DNA of 60,000 nucleotides, taken from contig MNCI01020454.1 of the NCBI GenBank assembly GCA_015680685.1, positions 213,706 through 273,705 on the forward strand, written 5' to 3'. The notes under the pieces are model-generated. The model was not told the origin of the DNA. It saw nothing but the letters and a program-made list of their open reading frames with translations, and did not search any database. Every line of letters begins with the position of its first letter. Position 1 is the stretch's first letter. Below are positions 1 to 8,980 of this stretch, in pieces. This DNA is from Gnetum montanum. Taxonomy: Eukaryota; Streptophyta; Gnetopsida; Gnetales; Gnetaceae. The position numbers and the translations under genes are program-made.

Positions 1-486
1 TTATGGACAAAAGGCGAGGTTCTTGGAACCAATGCTGTCTGATGTTAACCAGAGTCAATGGACTGTAACTGTTGAGCTGGAGCACTTGGGCGGAGCCGCC
101 AATCCTGATGATTCGGCACTGCATACCTTCGCCAAAAGGCATCAGACGCAGTGCAGCTCACTGGTTGCACCGGGAACCGGCCAGATGAATTTGGGAAGCC
201 GGCGTCCGATAGTGATGATTGACTGAGACTCCTGGGGCCATGACCAATGAGGATTTCGTTGGGGCTCTGACTAACGAGGCTAAACTCCCAGAGCTGCTAC
301 CACTGCGGCGGGCGTGGTGGTGGCATCTCTGAGGGATCAGTAAGATGCCTCTTTGCTTGTCCGAGGGATCAGTAGGATGCCGATGAGGTGGCAACACTGG
401 GACTGTCTCAGTACCCCACCCCGTCTGCTGTGCAACTGTACAGGAGTGATCACGCTCGCTTGAACATGGTGACGATCTGTACATCC
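1..486. other. Element A 3' noncoding region, left of the hairpin array
   Basis: GC-richer sequence downstream (in minus-strand element sense) of the element A integrase. No reading frame here resembles a known protein. A short direct repeat, gagggatcagta[a/g]gatgcc, occurs twice near 331-379. The 3' LTR expected beyond this region was not recognised, so it probably lies left of the window. Confidence 0.4.
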
Positions 487-840
487 CAGTTTTAAGTCTT
501 GGAAGACTACCGTTACTGGTTTTAAGTCTCAGCAGACCATGGTCCCAGTTTAAAGTTCGGGCAGACCGAGAAGTGCTAGTTTTACGTCGTAGCGGACGGT
601 GGTCAAGCTAGTTTATGGGCTCAGTAGACCATGCTGTGGATGTCAGTTTCATGTCGTGACCCAGGGACAGATCTGTGCTAGGTTTACGTCTCAGCAGACG
701 GCTACATACCTGTGCCAGTTTAGCGTCATGGCGGACGCGTGCAAAAGATGCCAGTTTTTCATCTTGGTGGACCTGTACAACAGTGCCAGTTTTACGTCGT
801 AGCGGACGGTCAGTGCCAGTTTTACGTTGTAGCGGACGAT
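487..840. repeat. Array of about 11 hairpin repeats (AGTTTta-stem-loop-stem)
   Basis: About eleven copies of a 22-28 bp unit recur every 30-36 bp (starts near 487, 517, 545, 577, 609, 643, 679, 716, 751, 786, 817). Each has CAGTTTTA or TAGTTTA followed by a short inverted repeat, for example CGTCgtagcGGACG, GTCTcagcAGAC, or TGTCgtgacccagGGACA. Stem bases change together between copies. The array lies between integrase and the presumed 3' LTR of element A. A matching array lies in the same place in element B. Confidence 0.8.
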
Positions 841-875
841 TACTGCCATACCTGCTGTCAACGCTATAGATGCCG

Positions 876-1769
876 CTAGATGAAATACCGCTTTAAGTAT
901 ACATGATTCACAGGATTTGCTAACTCGTTGCCGTTGGCGTCTACTAATCTGAACGCTCCGTTGCCGTATGCGTCGATCACCAAGAAAGGGCCTTCCCAGT
1001 TTGCAGAGAACTTGCCTACTGGTTCACGCACAGCCTTGAGAACCAGGTCTCCTTGCTTGATCGGACGCTGCTGAAGCTTATGATGATGTTTTTGTCTCTG
1101 TTTATCCTGATATTTCTCAATTGCTTCAAGAGCCTGTATCTGCTTCCCTTCCAATGACTCCAAATCCATTATCCGAGCTTCGGTGTGTTGAGCCTCATTT
1201 ATAATGGTGGAGAGGACCATTCTCAGAGAAGGAATTTGCAATTCAAGAGGTAGCACCGCCTCAGATCCATAAACCAGGCTATAGGGCGTACTGCCTGTAG
1301 CTGTTCTACACGTAGTACGATATGCCCATAGCACGTAGAGGATCTGTTCATGCCACCGTCTTTTGTTGCGATCAAGCATCTTCTTGAGCAAATTGATAAT
1401 TATCTTTTTGGATGCTTCAGCTTGACCATTTGCCTGCGGGTAATAAGGAGAGGAAAAAGATTGCCTGATGCCTAGGTTATCACAGAAGGATTTGGTATCC
1501 ACGCTACTAAACTGTGGCCCATTGTCGGTCACAATAGTCATCGGGAGGCCAAATCGGGTTACGATATTGTCCAAGATAAAATGGCAAACCTGTTGGGATG
1601 TGATTTTCCGCAGGGGAACAGCTTCTACCCACTTCGTAAAGTACTCAGTTGCGGTAATAATGAAGCTATGTCCTGCGGAAGATTTTGGCGCGATGGGTCC
1701 TATAATGTCCAGTCCCCGTCGTTGGAATGGCCATGTTATCTGTGTCGTGTGCAATTCTGTGGGTGACAC
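876..1769 (-). CDS. Element A integrase (partial, Ty3/gypsy pol C-terminus)
   Basis: Integrase core and C-terminal domain of a Ty3/gypsy polyprotein, which joins retroelement cDNA into host DNA. The catalytic DDE set is visible: Asp in GLDIIGP, Asp in TDNGPQF, and Glu in ANGQAEASKK. A basic C-terminal part follows (GDLVLKAVREPVGKFSANWEGPF, then HVYLKRYFI and stop). The N-terminal zinc-binding HHCC region falls inside the assembly gap to the right, so no true start can be given. No stop interrupts these roughly 298 codons, which makes this the best preserved coding piece in the window. Element B has the homologous domain at 15636-16760. Identification as integrase is secure; the Tat/Ogre-like assignment comes from the whole element. 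Confidence 0.95.
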   Translation of the reverse strand: MSPTELHTTQITWPFQRRGLDIIGPIAPKSSAGHSFIITATEYFTKWVEAVPLRKITSQQVCHFILDNIVTRFGLPMTIVTDNGPQFSSVDTKSFCDNLGIRQSFSSPYYPQANGQAEASKKIIINLLKKMLDRNKRRWHEQILYVLWAYRTTCRTATGSTPYSLVYGSEAVLPLELQIPSLRMVLSTIINEAQHTEARIMDLESLEGKQIQALEAIEKYQDKQRQKHHHKLQQRPIKQGDLVLKAVREPVGKFSANWEGPFLVIDAYGNGAFRLVDANGNELANPVNHVYLKRYFI

Positions 1770-2755
1770 NNNNNNNNNNNNNNNNNNNNNNNNNNNNNNN
1801 NNNNNNNNNNNNNNNNNNNNNNNNNNNNNNNNNNNNNNNNNNNNNNNNNNNNNNNNNNNNNNNNNNNNNNNNNNNNNNNNNNNNNNNNNNNNNNNNNNNN
1901 NNNNNNNNNNNNNNNNNNNNNNNNNNNNNNNNNNNNNNNNNNNNNNNNNNNNNNNNNNNNNNNNNNNNNNNNNNNNNNNNNNNNNNNNNNNNNNNNNNNN
2001 NNNNNNNNNNNNNNNNNNNNNNNNNNNNNNNNNNNNNNNNNNNNNNNNNNNNNNNNNNNNNNNNNNNNNNNNNNNNNNNNNNNNNNNNNNNNNNNNNNNN
2101 NNNNNNNNNNNNNNNNNNNNNNNNNNNNNNNNNNNNNNNNNNNNNNNNNNNNNNNNNNNNNNNNNNNNNNNNNNNNNNNNNNNNNNNNNNNNNNNNNNNN
2201 NNNNNNNNNNNNNNNNNNNNNNNNNNNNNNNNNNNNNNNNNNNNNNNNNNNNNNNNNNNNNNNNNNNNNNNNNNNNNNNNNNNNNNNNNNNNNNNNNNNN
2301 NNNNNNNNNNNNNNNNNNNNNNNNNNNNNNNNNNNNNNNNNNNNNNNNNNNNNNNNNNNNNNNNNNNNNNNNNNNNNNNNNNNNNNNNNNNNNNNNNNNN
2401 NNNNNNNNNNNNNNNNNNNNNNNNNNNNNNNNNNNNNNNNNNNNNNNNNNNNNNNNNNNNNNNNNNNNNNNNNNNNNNNNNNNNNNNNNNNNNNNNNNNN
2501 NNNNNNNNNNNNNNNNNNNNNNNNNNNNNNNNNNNNNNNNNNNNNNNNNNNNNNNNNNNNNNNNNNNNNNNNNNNNNNNNNNNNNNNNNNNNNNNNNNNN
2601 NNNNNNNNNNNNNNNNNNNNNNNNNNNNNNNNNNNNNNNNNNNNNNNNNNNNNNNNNNNNNNNNNNNNNNNNNNNNNNNNNNNNNNNNNNNNNNNNNNNN
2701 NNNNNNNNNNNNNNNNNNNNNNNNNNNNNNNNNNNNNNNNNNNNNNNNNNNNNNN
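1770..2755. other. Assembly gap (986 N)
   Basis: A run of N inside element A pol. By comparison with element B it should hide the end of the first RNase H, the archaeal-type RNase H and the integrase zinc-binding region. B needs about 1.1-1.3 kb for those parts, so the gap size is roughly right but may be an estimate. Confidence 0.98.
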
Positions 2756-2988
2756 CATAGAGCGTGACTCAGGTAGTAGATGAGCATTTCTGACCCATCA
2801 TCCCTCTTTTGACAAAGCAACGCTGCTATTGCTACGTCCGAAGTGGCGAGGTAAATGAAAAAAGGCGAGTCCCTTTGTGGCGGGAAAACCATCGGTAGAT
2901 GTTGCAGTTCCTGTTTTAGGCTGTCAAACGCACGCTGGCAATCGTCAGTCCATTCAAAATTAACCCCCTTTTTCAGCAAATGTTGCAT
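2756..2988 (-). pseudogene. Element A RNase H, N-terminal part
   Basis: Start of the gypsy-type RNase H that degrades the RNA strand during reverse transcription. Visible features are FEWTDDCQRAFDSLKQEL, then LATSDVAIAALLCQKRDDGSE and YYLSHAL, where the gap begins. This matches the RT-RNase H junction of Ty3/gypsy pol; the same segment in B is at 17643-17945. It is in a different frame from the upstream RT. Comparison with B shows the reading shifts by one base near 2990, so this copy cannot make a continuous RT-RNase H. Confidence 0.9.
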
Positions 2989-3704
2989 GGATGTAATTTG
3001 TCGGTTAACCTCGAAATGAATCTGTGTATAAACTGTAAGCGTCCCTGTAACCCGCGTAATTGCTTGAGGTCTGTGGGAGGTCTTAACTCGACAATGGCTT
3101 TGACCTTATCAGGGTCAACTCGTATGCCAGTTTCCGATACCACAAACCCCAGCATGTGCCCGGTTTTGACTCCGAACACGCACTTCTTTGGGTTAAGCCA
3201 GAGCTCATGTGTGGAGCATATTTTAAGGACTAACTCTAGGTCCTCTGAATGATCGTCTAACTTCAAAGACTTCACAGCTATGTCGTCTACATAATCATTC
3301 AGCCTTCCTAGGAGGTAATCACTAAAGATGTATGTCATGGCACGTTGATATGTCGCTCTTGCGTTTTTTAGACCAAAAGGTATCATGGTATAGCAAAATG
3401 TCCCCCAGGGTGTCATAAACGTTGTGGTCAGTTGATGTTCTGGGTTTATACGAATCTGGTTATAGCCTGAAAAGCCATCCATGAAGGACAGAAGCGCATG
3501 CCCAGCTGTTGTATCCACTAGCTGATCGATACTCGGCAATGGAAAGTTATCTTTGATTGTGGCCTTGTTCAAGTCCCGGAAGTCTATGCATATGCGTATA
3601 CTCCCGGTCTTCTTCGGCATGACCACGATGTTAGATACCCAGTCCGAATAATCGACTGCGCGGATGAAACCGGCCTGATAGAGTTTGGTGATTTCATCAT
3701 GCAC
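2973..3704 (-). pseudogene. Element A reverse transcriptase domain
   Basis: Reverse transcriptase of a Ty3/gypsy element. Motifs in order are YQAGFIRAV, CIDFRDLNKATIKDNFPLP, LLSFMDGFSGYNQI, the PFGLKNARATYQRAM block, and catalytic YVDD in NDYVDDIAVKS. KKCVFGV and the RLQFIHRF connection follow. The wording of these blocks is close to the Tat/Ogre/Retand branch. The active site is intact. The domain is bounded by an in-frame TAG at 3759-3761 on its N side, where element B reads Lys, and by a one-base frameshift near 2990 on its C side. Confidence 0.93.
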
Positions 3705-3758
3705 TGCTAGCTCAATCTCTAGTTTAATTTTGCGTGCCTTTTGTCTAACCGCTTTGAT

Positions 3759-4178
3759 CTATGGGTCGAGGATAATGTTATGCTGGATTAATCTAGGATC
3801 TAACCCAGGCATATCCTCATATGACCATGCAAAGACAGTGATGTTGTCTTGTAGGACCTGTTTTATTGCGTTGTGCATTTTATCGTCTAGCAAAGAACTG
3901 ACCTTGAGTGTTTTGGTCTCACCCCTGTGCGTAACTATAGGGACCTCACAAAGGGGGTCTTCGGTTATGTCCCCAACTTCCAGGTCTAGCGTGCGCGTGG
4001 ACTGTTCTGGCCAGTCTGGGGACGCCTCCGATGTAGCTATGGTTACGCCTGCTAAAGGTGGGTTAATGTCTACTAGCGTAGAGTCAAATTGTCTAATTAA
4101 GTGCCCGTATGGGCCTGTCAAAGTTAAAGGTGTTGAAATTGTGGCGTTCATCCTCTGTCTGTCCTGCAAAACCGGCAA
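3759..4178 (-). pseudogene. Element A pol segment N-terminal to RT
   Basis: This segment precedes the RT and is homologous to the first 140-odd residues of the element B RT reading frame. Shared blocks include GPYGHLIRQFDSTLVDIN (B: GPHGKIVRDIDINLIDLN), ITEDPLCEVPIV, ITVFAWSYEDMPGLDPRL and QHNIILDP. It is the usual spacer between protease and RT palm in Tat-like elements. It ends at a TAG where B has Lys. Its N end coincides with a good 3' splice site (TTTTGCAG before position 4163), so residues upstream of Asp at 4161-4163 may not belong to the protein. Confidence 0.85.
4163..4175 (-). other. Candidate 3' splice site of a pro-RT intron in element A
   Basis: On the minus strand CCGGTTTTGCAG immediately precedes GACAGACAG, at a codon boundary of the RT reading frame. 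Paired with the donor at 9171-9176 it would remove about 5.0 kb, including the whole antisense gene. Element B has a similar pyrimidine-rich tract ending GGTAG close to the homologous position (near 19122). This is inferred; no transcript evidence is available. Confidence 0.35.
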
Positions 4179-4309
4179 GTGCGTAAATGGTTAGGAGACA
4201 AGTGACGGGATGTTGCCAAACGTGGAAGGCTAACTGAATTTTGAAAAACATAGACAAAGCTTCTAATCAATGTAACCTGATTACGAGGCGATAAGATGTG
4301 GTAGTTTAA

Positions 4310-4334
4310 CATCATTTCGGACAGTGGAGCGTGC
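4310..4334. repeat. Single hairpin-family repeat upstream of antisense gene A
   Basis: gtagtttaacatcatttcggacagtg belongs to the same AGTTTa-stem-loop family seen at 487-840. It sits between RT and the antisense gene start. Element B has a four-copy array in the equivalent place (19217-19350). Confidence 0.55.
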
Positions 4335-4420
4335 GATAGTGGCCGCATTAATACCAAATTTTCAGATTCCGTTTCAGGAAAGTTTCGCTTAAATCTGATA
4401 TCAAGTTGGCGATCCTCGCG

Positions 4421-4426
4421 TATAAG
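4421..4426 (+). promoter_or_regulatory. Weak TATA-like site upstream of antisense gene A
   Basis: TATAAG in cctcgcgTATAAGtaag lies about 185 bp before the proposed ATG at 4608. It is much weaker than the TATATAAA of the B copy. No other promoter element was recognised. Confidence 0.25.
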
Positions 4427-4987
4427 TAAGTGTTTTGTCGATAAGAAGCGGTTGTTGGCAATTGTGAACTTGAATTTTGCAAGGAAGAGCAGAAAGAAGG
4501 GAGGGCAGAAAAGAAGAAAAGCAGAGAAGAAGAAGAGCAGAGAGCTAGGGCGTGGAACCTTGCGAGGATTTGCAAGTAAGCTGTGAAGAAGTTCTATAAC
4601 TATCGCGATGGCACCAAAGGCGAAGAAGAAGAATGCAAAACTGGCTAAGATTGACGAAGTGCAGGCAAGTTTGAACCGCGTCTCGCAGGCGCTGATCGAT
4701 GTTTGCGACCCGACGCCTCTTAACCGGTAGGTCATTCTCCCTATGCTTACGCTTGTTCTATATGTCTATTTCTTTTTTTTTGCTTTTGAATGTCTTTTGC
4801 GTGAATGTGGATGTCGAAATTACGGACCTCGGGTTAATGCGAGGGTTTTGGTGAGGTTGCGTTCGTTGCCGTTGTCAGGGACAAACCTTGCGTTGTTGCA
4901 AGGGTTTTGGCAATTTTCTGCATGGTTGCGTTTTACGAATTCTGTTTTAGTTGTGCAAATGTAGATGTAGGTGTTAATGAGTCTTAG

Positions 4988-5450
4988 TTTTTACCGACAA
5001 CATCGCGCTGAAGCCCGTCCTGATCGTGCTGGATATCGTTGGGGTTTTATGCTGGGTGAACCCTATCATCCCAAATGTTCCTCCCCCTCACACCAGAGTG
5101 CAGGGGAAGGCCATTTGGTTCCGAAAAGAGGCGCTGGAATTCCTGCAGTTTTTTCTACGTAATTTCAGCATCATTATTTGGTCCGATGTGGCCGGAGATG
5201 TTGTTGGTGCCATTTTGGAGCACCTGTTGCCAGGGTCTTCACAGGGGGTTCTGGATTACCTGACGGATGGGGCCATCGAGACAGGCTATCCCGAAGACCA
5301 GGTGCTTAGCTCCCAGGGTTTAAGGAGCTTACACTGGATCTGGAATATGGCCCGTTTCAACTGTTATCATGCATACAACACATTGTTCGTGGCTCGCCAT
5401 GTGTCAATGTATTTCCAGAACCCTCAAGGCACGGTGTACTACGCAGGCGG
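4988..5450 (+). other. Antisense gene A exon 2: NIF/FCP1-like HAD phosphatase N-terminal segment
   Basis: The block KPVLIVLDIVGVLCW, about 28 further residues, then AIWFRKEALEFLQFFLRNF and SIIIWSDVAGDVVGAILEHL follows the order of NLI-interacting-factor (FCP1-like) phosphatases. In that family a Lys/Pro-Leu-Leu-Val-Leu-Asp start carries catalytic motif I (DxDG[T/V]). A Phe-Leu helix and a strand ending in Trp-[T/S] (motif II) come next. Motif I keeps the first Asp but has Val at the second Asp (DIVG); element B has Glu first (ELVG). The fold is therefore plausible and catalysis doubtful. The resemblance is judged by eye. The exon ends QNPQGTVYYAGG in A and QNPPSTVYRVDR in B, both in phase 2. 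Confidence 0.45.
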
Positions 5451-5561
5451 GTAAGCAGTTCTAGCTAGCTGTATTGTCTTTTATTATGTTACAATGTCTA
5501 TTTTTGTTGCAAGAGAAGTCTAAATGTAGAGCGTAGATTAAGCTTACGCTGTATGGTACAG

Positions 5562-5872
5562 GTTTTTCATACGCGACAACAAGCTAATCGGTGACGGTGA
5601 TACGCTGCCCTGGGCCGAAACGGCAATAAAGGCGTTTACCGCGACTAACAACGTGCGTGCCGGTGTCATCGGGCAAATCGGCCACAAGATACGTGAGTAT
5701 CACACCCGTTATGAGCAGTCTTTCAAGAATTGCCAGGGACTCGGGTGGCTGCACGAGGACTGGACCCTGGATTCGCCCCTCAGCATCGAAGACGTGGAGA
5801 GGGAACTCCCACAATTCCTGTTGCCGTTTGGCCCCTGTGAGGCTGCCGCGTATTTTAATGTTATGCGTAGTT
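5562..5872 (+). other. Antisense gene A exon 3
   Basis: This exon encodes a helical segment with AETAIKAFTATNNVRAGVIGQIGHKI and GLGWLHEDWTL. It is clearly homologous to B exon 3 (21208-21476: LARTTLVAFMASPTLRGAVL, RGWLHGDWSP). Entry is phase 2 and exit phase 1 (GTGAGT donor) in both copies. The last 30 or so residues differ between A and B. No family recognised. Confidence 0.6.
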
Positions 5873-5954
5873 GTGAGTTATGAACACTGCGAATGAACAC
5901 TGCGATAATGCTTCTGTTTTGTCTTGCGTTTCGACTTGCATGTTTTACTTGCAG

Positions 5955-6995
5955 TCAGGGAATCCCGGGAGATCACCCTTACGATTTCCGGCCGCGAGGC
6001 GAGGGATGTCCTCTTTTGTTACGGGGACATCAAAGAGGCACAGCGTTGGCTCGGCCACTCGGCGGCCCCAGTTGTAGTGGTTACCAAGATCCAGGCCGCA
6101 GGGCTAATGCACCTATTCTTGGCTGCAACCCCTGATGTCCCTGCTAGCGAGATGATAGGCCTGGTCAACTCCTTTAATGCGAAGGTGGATCGTTTCAGCA
6201 CGCATGTGCGTAATGTGCATGTAAACTTTGATATCAACGCTCAGCTCTTTTCGGACCTGTTTGGCGTCGCTTCCAGCGGCCTTCCCGTAAAAGTGAAGAC
6301 CACGAGGGGCGTCAGAGTGGAGGAGCTTCTGCAGGAGTGGGCAAGAATCCCTAAGGGGACCAAGGGATTTCCTTGTGAGGAATTCCAGTTGAAGACCGCC
6401 AAGACCCTTTATCCCCTTTTTTGGGCCCGGACCTTCCCCAAAACACTCTCGCAGGCGAGGTTCTTCTCAGTAGAACAGACGCGTATTATGCGAGAGGTTT
6501 TAGAGGAGGGAGCCCGTTTTGATTGGGGGAGCCATCTTGCCAAGGGGTTGCGTAACAAAATGGTCAAGCTTCGCGAGAAGCTTGAGTCCCGCTTTAACGT
6601 GCACCATGCCTTTTTCATAGCCGTCCTTTGGCGGTTTGCCGAGTATCTGGTCATTCGAAGGAATGGGATCTGGGTACAGCAAGACCGAGACCAACTGTCC
6701 AAACCTTGGATCGCCCATATCCGTAGCACTACCCGTGGGCAGGATCCGCCAGAAGGGATCGGAGAGTCGATGTCAGTGACAACTAAAGGCATGACGGCAC
6801 CCCGAGTGCGAGGTCTTGACAGTGTTGGTGGGATAATGCCTACCTATACCGGCGATGCCTCGCGGGGGAAGCGCTTGGCGGAGGAAATCGTGGAGCCTGC
6901 AGCTCGATGGAAGAGGCTCCGTCTGGCTGAGGCCCCTGGAGGCAAGGCAGGCCACACTGTTGAGCTCACGGTGCAGCGGACTAAGCCTCTGCCTG
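5955..6995 (+). other. Antisense gene A exon 4: conserved central domain of unknown family
   Basis: The largest exon, about 347 codons, open throughout in A. Blocks shared with B are MHLFLAATPDVPASEMIGLVNSFN, FSDLFGV, EEW..IPKGTKGFP, LYPLFWARTFPKTLSQ, QTRIMREVLEEG, and RFAEYLVI. The globular part is followed by a basic, variable tail ending LPG. The acceptor is acttgcag and the donor GTAAGT, both phase 1. B carries a TGA (22300-22302) exactly where A has CGA. I do not recognise the domain; it may be related to proteins encoded by antisense frames of other plant Ty3/gypsy elements, which a profile search could settle. Confidence 0.65.
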
Positions 6996-7075
6996 GTAAG
7001 TGTAACTAGTCTGTATACGCAATATTTCGTTTAGATCAGCTGGAATTATGTTCTAACGCATGGGAATGTAAGCAG

Positions 7076-7551
7076 CAAATACGATAGGTCGATTGACCCC
7101 TGAGACAGGGGCAATGGTACTAAGCTGTGGGGAGGGGGCCTCAATTTTGGAAGAAGAGGCCTCAACTGTTAATACGTGTCGTGTGCAGGCTCTAGGGCGT
7201 GAGGCGGCCCCAGCCGCTAGCGGGAGCCGCGTACCTACCGGGGCACCTAAGGAGGCCCCCGTGACTGGAACCAGTGACGCGCAGACTCCTATGCATGAAA
7301 GAGAGAGACATACAGAGGATGTCGACGAGGTCGCCACTGTCACCGGAAGAGGTAATGAGCGTGTTAGCGTATGCGAAAGAATTTTTTAATAAGGGTAACG
7401 TCTAACCTGATTTATGCTGTAGGAGAAGGAGAAGCCTCAGCGTCTGCTGCTGTTAACGAAACGTGGAGAAACTTCCCCGATAAGTTTGCCTTCATGGAAG
7501 GCGTTGTTAGCGACATGATCGCGCGTCTGGAACGCATTGAACCTGGCGCTG
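7076..7551 (+). other. Antisense gene A exons 5 and 6
   Basis: Exon 5 (7076-7351) codes for a low-complexity Ala/Gly/Glu/Thr-rich segment with little similarity to B exon 5. Exon 6 (7423-7551) is short. It carries ETWRNFPDKFAFMEGVVSDMI, matching FTWKEMPSKMDFMAGITEEVV of B exon 6. Donors are GTAATG at 7352 and GTAAGT at 7552, both phase 1. Confidence 0.55.
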
Positions 7552-7627
7552 GTAAGTTAATCGAAGTGACTACGTAATGTCTTCGCGATAACATGTCATC
7601 TGTCTTTGATGCTTGTTTTCTGTCAAG

Positions 7628-8444
7628 AACTTACCTCCGATGGGATCCTGCGGAGCCCATTGATCTGGGCACAGCGGAGCCCCCACCTGATGGAGCAATC
7701 GTGCCACGCCACATTTATGAAGAACTGCGTAAATGTGCGTTACGCTCGACACGCTCTGCATGGGAAAGCAGAGACGTGAATGAAAACCTATGGAAGAAGT
7801 TGCAGCGGTCAGAAGAGAGGGTTGAGTCCTTGACTAAGGAAGTCGAGGACCTGAGGGCGCGGTATGAGTTCCTACAGGCTCGAGTGACAGGGGACGATGA
7901 CTGGCGTACTGCTGTTATTGATCACTCTCGCTATTGGACAGCGATTAACAATAACGTGCAGACCAGTCGAATGTTAGTAGAGCAAAGGATGCAAATAGAG
8001 CTCCTTGCTCAGAAAAGTCAAGACTGGAGGGACTACTGCGCAGGCGTGCAGGAATGGGGACAGAAAGAGAAGGACCACAAGCACGTGTACAAAAGGGAAA
8101 TCGCCGCCTACAGAAAACACTACCGCGATTCCGCTGTTAAAGCTCGATCCTTGGAGGTCTTTGTGGACATTATCGGAGCGTCCGAAGCTTTTAAGAAGTT
8201 TGAGGAATAGGTGATCGTAACTGCGTCTCTAGAGAGAGCGATGGTCTTCCCTGGGAATCAAGCTTCAATCCCTACTTTCTACCCCGATCCTCCCTCTTGG
8301 AGTAGCGTGGAGAAAGGGAAGGTGAAAGCTGGGACAGCTTCGGGCGGGGATGTGTGGCAAGACCTAACAGAGGACGAAATCATGCAGCGTCTGTGGGCCG
8401 GCTTGGACAAACTTCCCTTTGATGTGGAAGCGGGGCCTTCGCGA
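7628..8444 (+). other. Antisense gene A exon 7: coiled-coil region
   Basis: Heptad-like charged sequence: KKLQRSEERVESLTKEVEDL, then ARYEFLQARVTGDDDWRT, SRYWTAINNN and DWRDYCAGVQEWGQKEKDHKH. B exon 7 preserves ARYEFASTKLSGDRSWRTSE, TRYWNLLN and DWKAFASKVHKWGPDEKNHKH, so the part is under common descent and probably was under constraint. An in-frame TAG at 8208-8210 is followed by a clearly homologous tail (DVWQDLTEDEIMQRLWAGL; B: DWTSVSEEEILHRLEFGL). The stop therefore truncates rather than ends the gene. The donor at 8445 (GTAAGT) is phase 0, as in B. Confidence 0.6.
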
Positions 8445-8524
8445 GTAAGTTTACTCATGACTTAGTCGGCAAATTTCCTGACTAGCATTGTTTATTCTAA
8501 TTTTTTTTATGTTCTCTAGCCTAG

Positions 8525-8764
8525 ATACCGGAAGGAGGTAGAGAAAGTACGCCAGCGGAAGTGGAAACAGTGGAAGCGAAAGTGGAACGAAGTGATGAAG
8601 GGCGTCCTCTAGTGGAGCCAATGCCAGAACGAGAGCCTCGTGAGGGGGCAATCTTTCATGAAGGGGTAATTCCCAGAAACGATGGCCCACTAGAGGACGA
8701 CCTTTTAGGACTGGATCCAGAGTTGAAGGACACTGGTGACAGTGGCAGCAGGGGAAATGCCTAA
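8525..8764 (+). other. Antisense gene A exon 8 (last exon)
   Basis: This exon starts after cctag with IPEGGREST and ends GDSGSRGNA before TAA at 8762-8764. It is acidic and low in complexity. The B last exon (24203-24328) is shorter and diverged but also enters in phase 0. An AT-rich stretch follows, with no clear polyadenylation signal. Confidence 0.5.
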
Positions 8765-8867
8765 TTTTGTTAATGTTGGTGTAATATCATGTCTCAAATG
8801 ACTTGCAAAGGTTATAAAACTTGATTGAATGTTAAGTGCTTATCATTTTTTTTTGTTTATAAGGTCT
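8765..8867. other. 3' flank of antisense gene A
   Basis: AT-rich noncoding sequence between the antisense gene stop and the hairpin array. It contains a run of T near 8848. No coding similarity seen. Confidence 0.4.
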
Positions 8868-8980
8868 GAGTTTAAGGCCATTACGGGCCAAGAGCATAAA
8901 AGTTAAATAGTTTAAGGCCGTTGCGGGCCAAGAGCGTAAGAGTTAAATAGTTTAAGGCCGTTGCGGGCCAAGAGCGTAAA
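8868..8980. repeat. Three hairpin repeats 3' of antisense gene A (GGCC-stem form)
   Basis: Three copies of [g/t]agtttaaggccNttNcgggccaagagc, about 40 bp apart, each followed by GCGTAA or GCATAA. The stem is GGCC/GGCC, in place of the CGTC/GACG stem of the 487-840 copies. Element B has the same GGCC form on both sides of its antisense gene. Confidence 0.75.

Larger units (their letters stand above)
4608..8764 (+). pseudogene. Antisense eight-exon gene carried by element A (between protease and RT)
   Basis: A plus-strand gene inside the minus-strand element. Proposed exons are 4608-4726, 4988-5450, 5562-5872, 5955-6995, 7076-7351, 7423-7551, 7628-8444 and 8525-8764. Donors are GTAGGT, GTAAGC, GTGAGT, GTAAGT, GTAATG, GTAAGT and GTAAGT; acceptors end in AG. 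The ATG at 4608 opens a lysine-rich start (MAPKAKKKNAKLAKI). The product would be about 810-850 residues. Exon 2 has a NIF/HAD-like segment, exon 4 an unrecognised globular domain, and exon 7 a coiled coil. The homologous gene in element B (19870-24328) shares exon order and all intron phases. Breaks: an in-frame TAG at 8208-8210, and one-base phase mismatches at the exon 1/2 and 6/7 junctions as I read them. Function is unknown. Being antisense, its introns would survive retrotransposition of the element RNA. Confidence 0.75.

Noticed and set aside
487-840. Possible CRISPR-like array
   Set aside because: Units are short, degenerate and self-folding, spacers are only about 8-14 bp, and the context is a plant LTR retrotransposon.
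1468-2988. Very long reading frames crossing 1770-2755
   Set aside because: They exist only because the 986 N are read as open codons. The real coding there is minus-strand pol.
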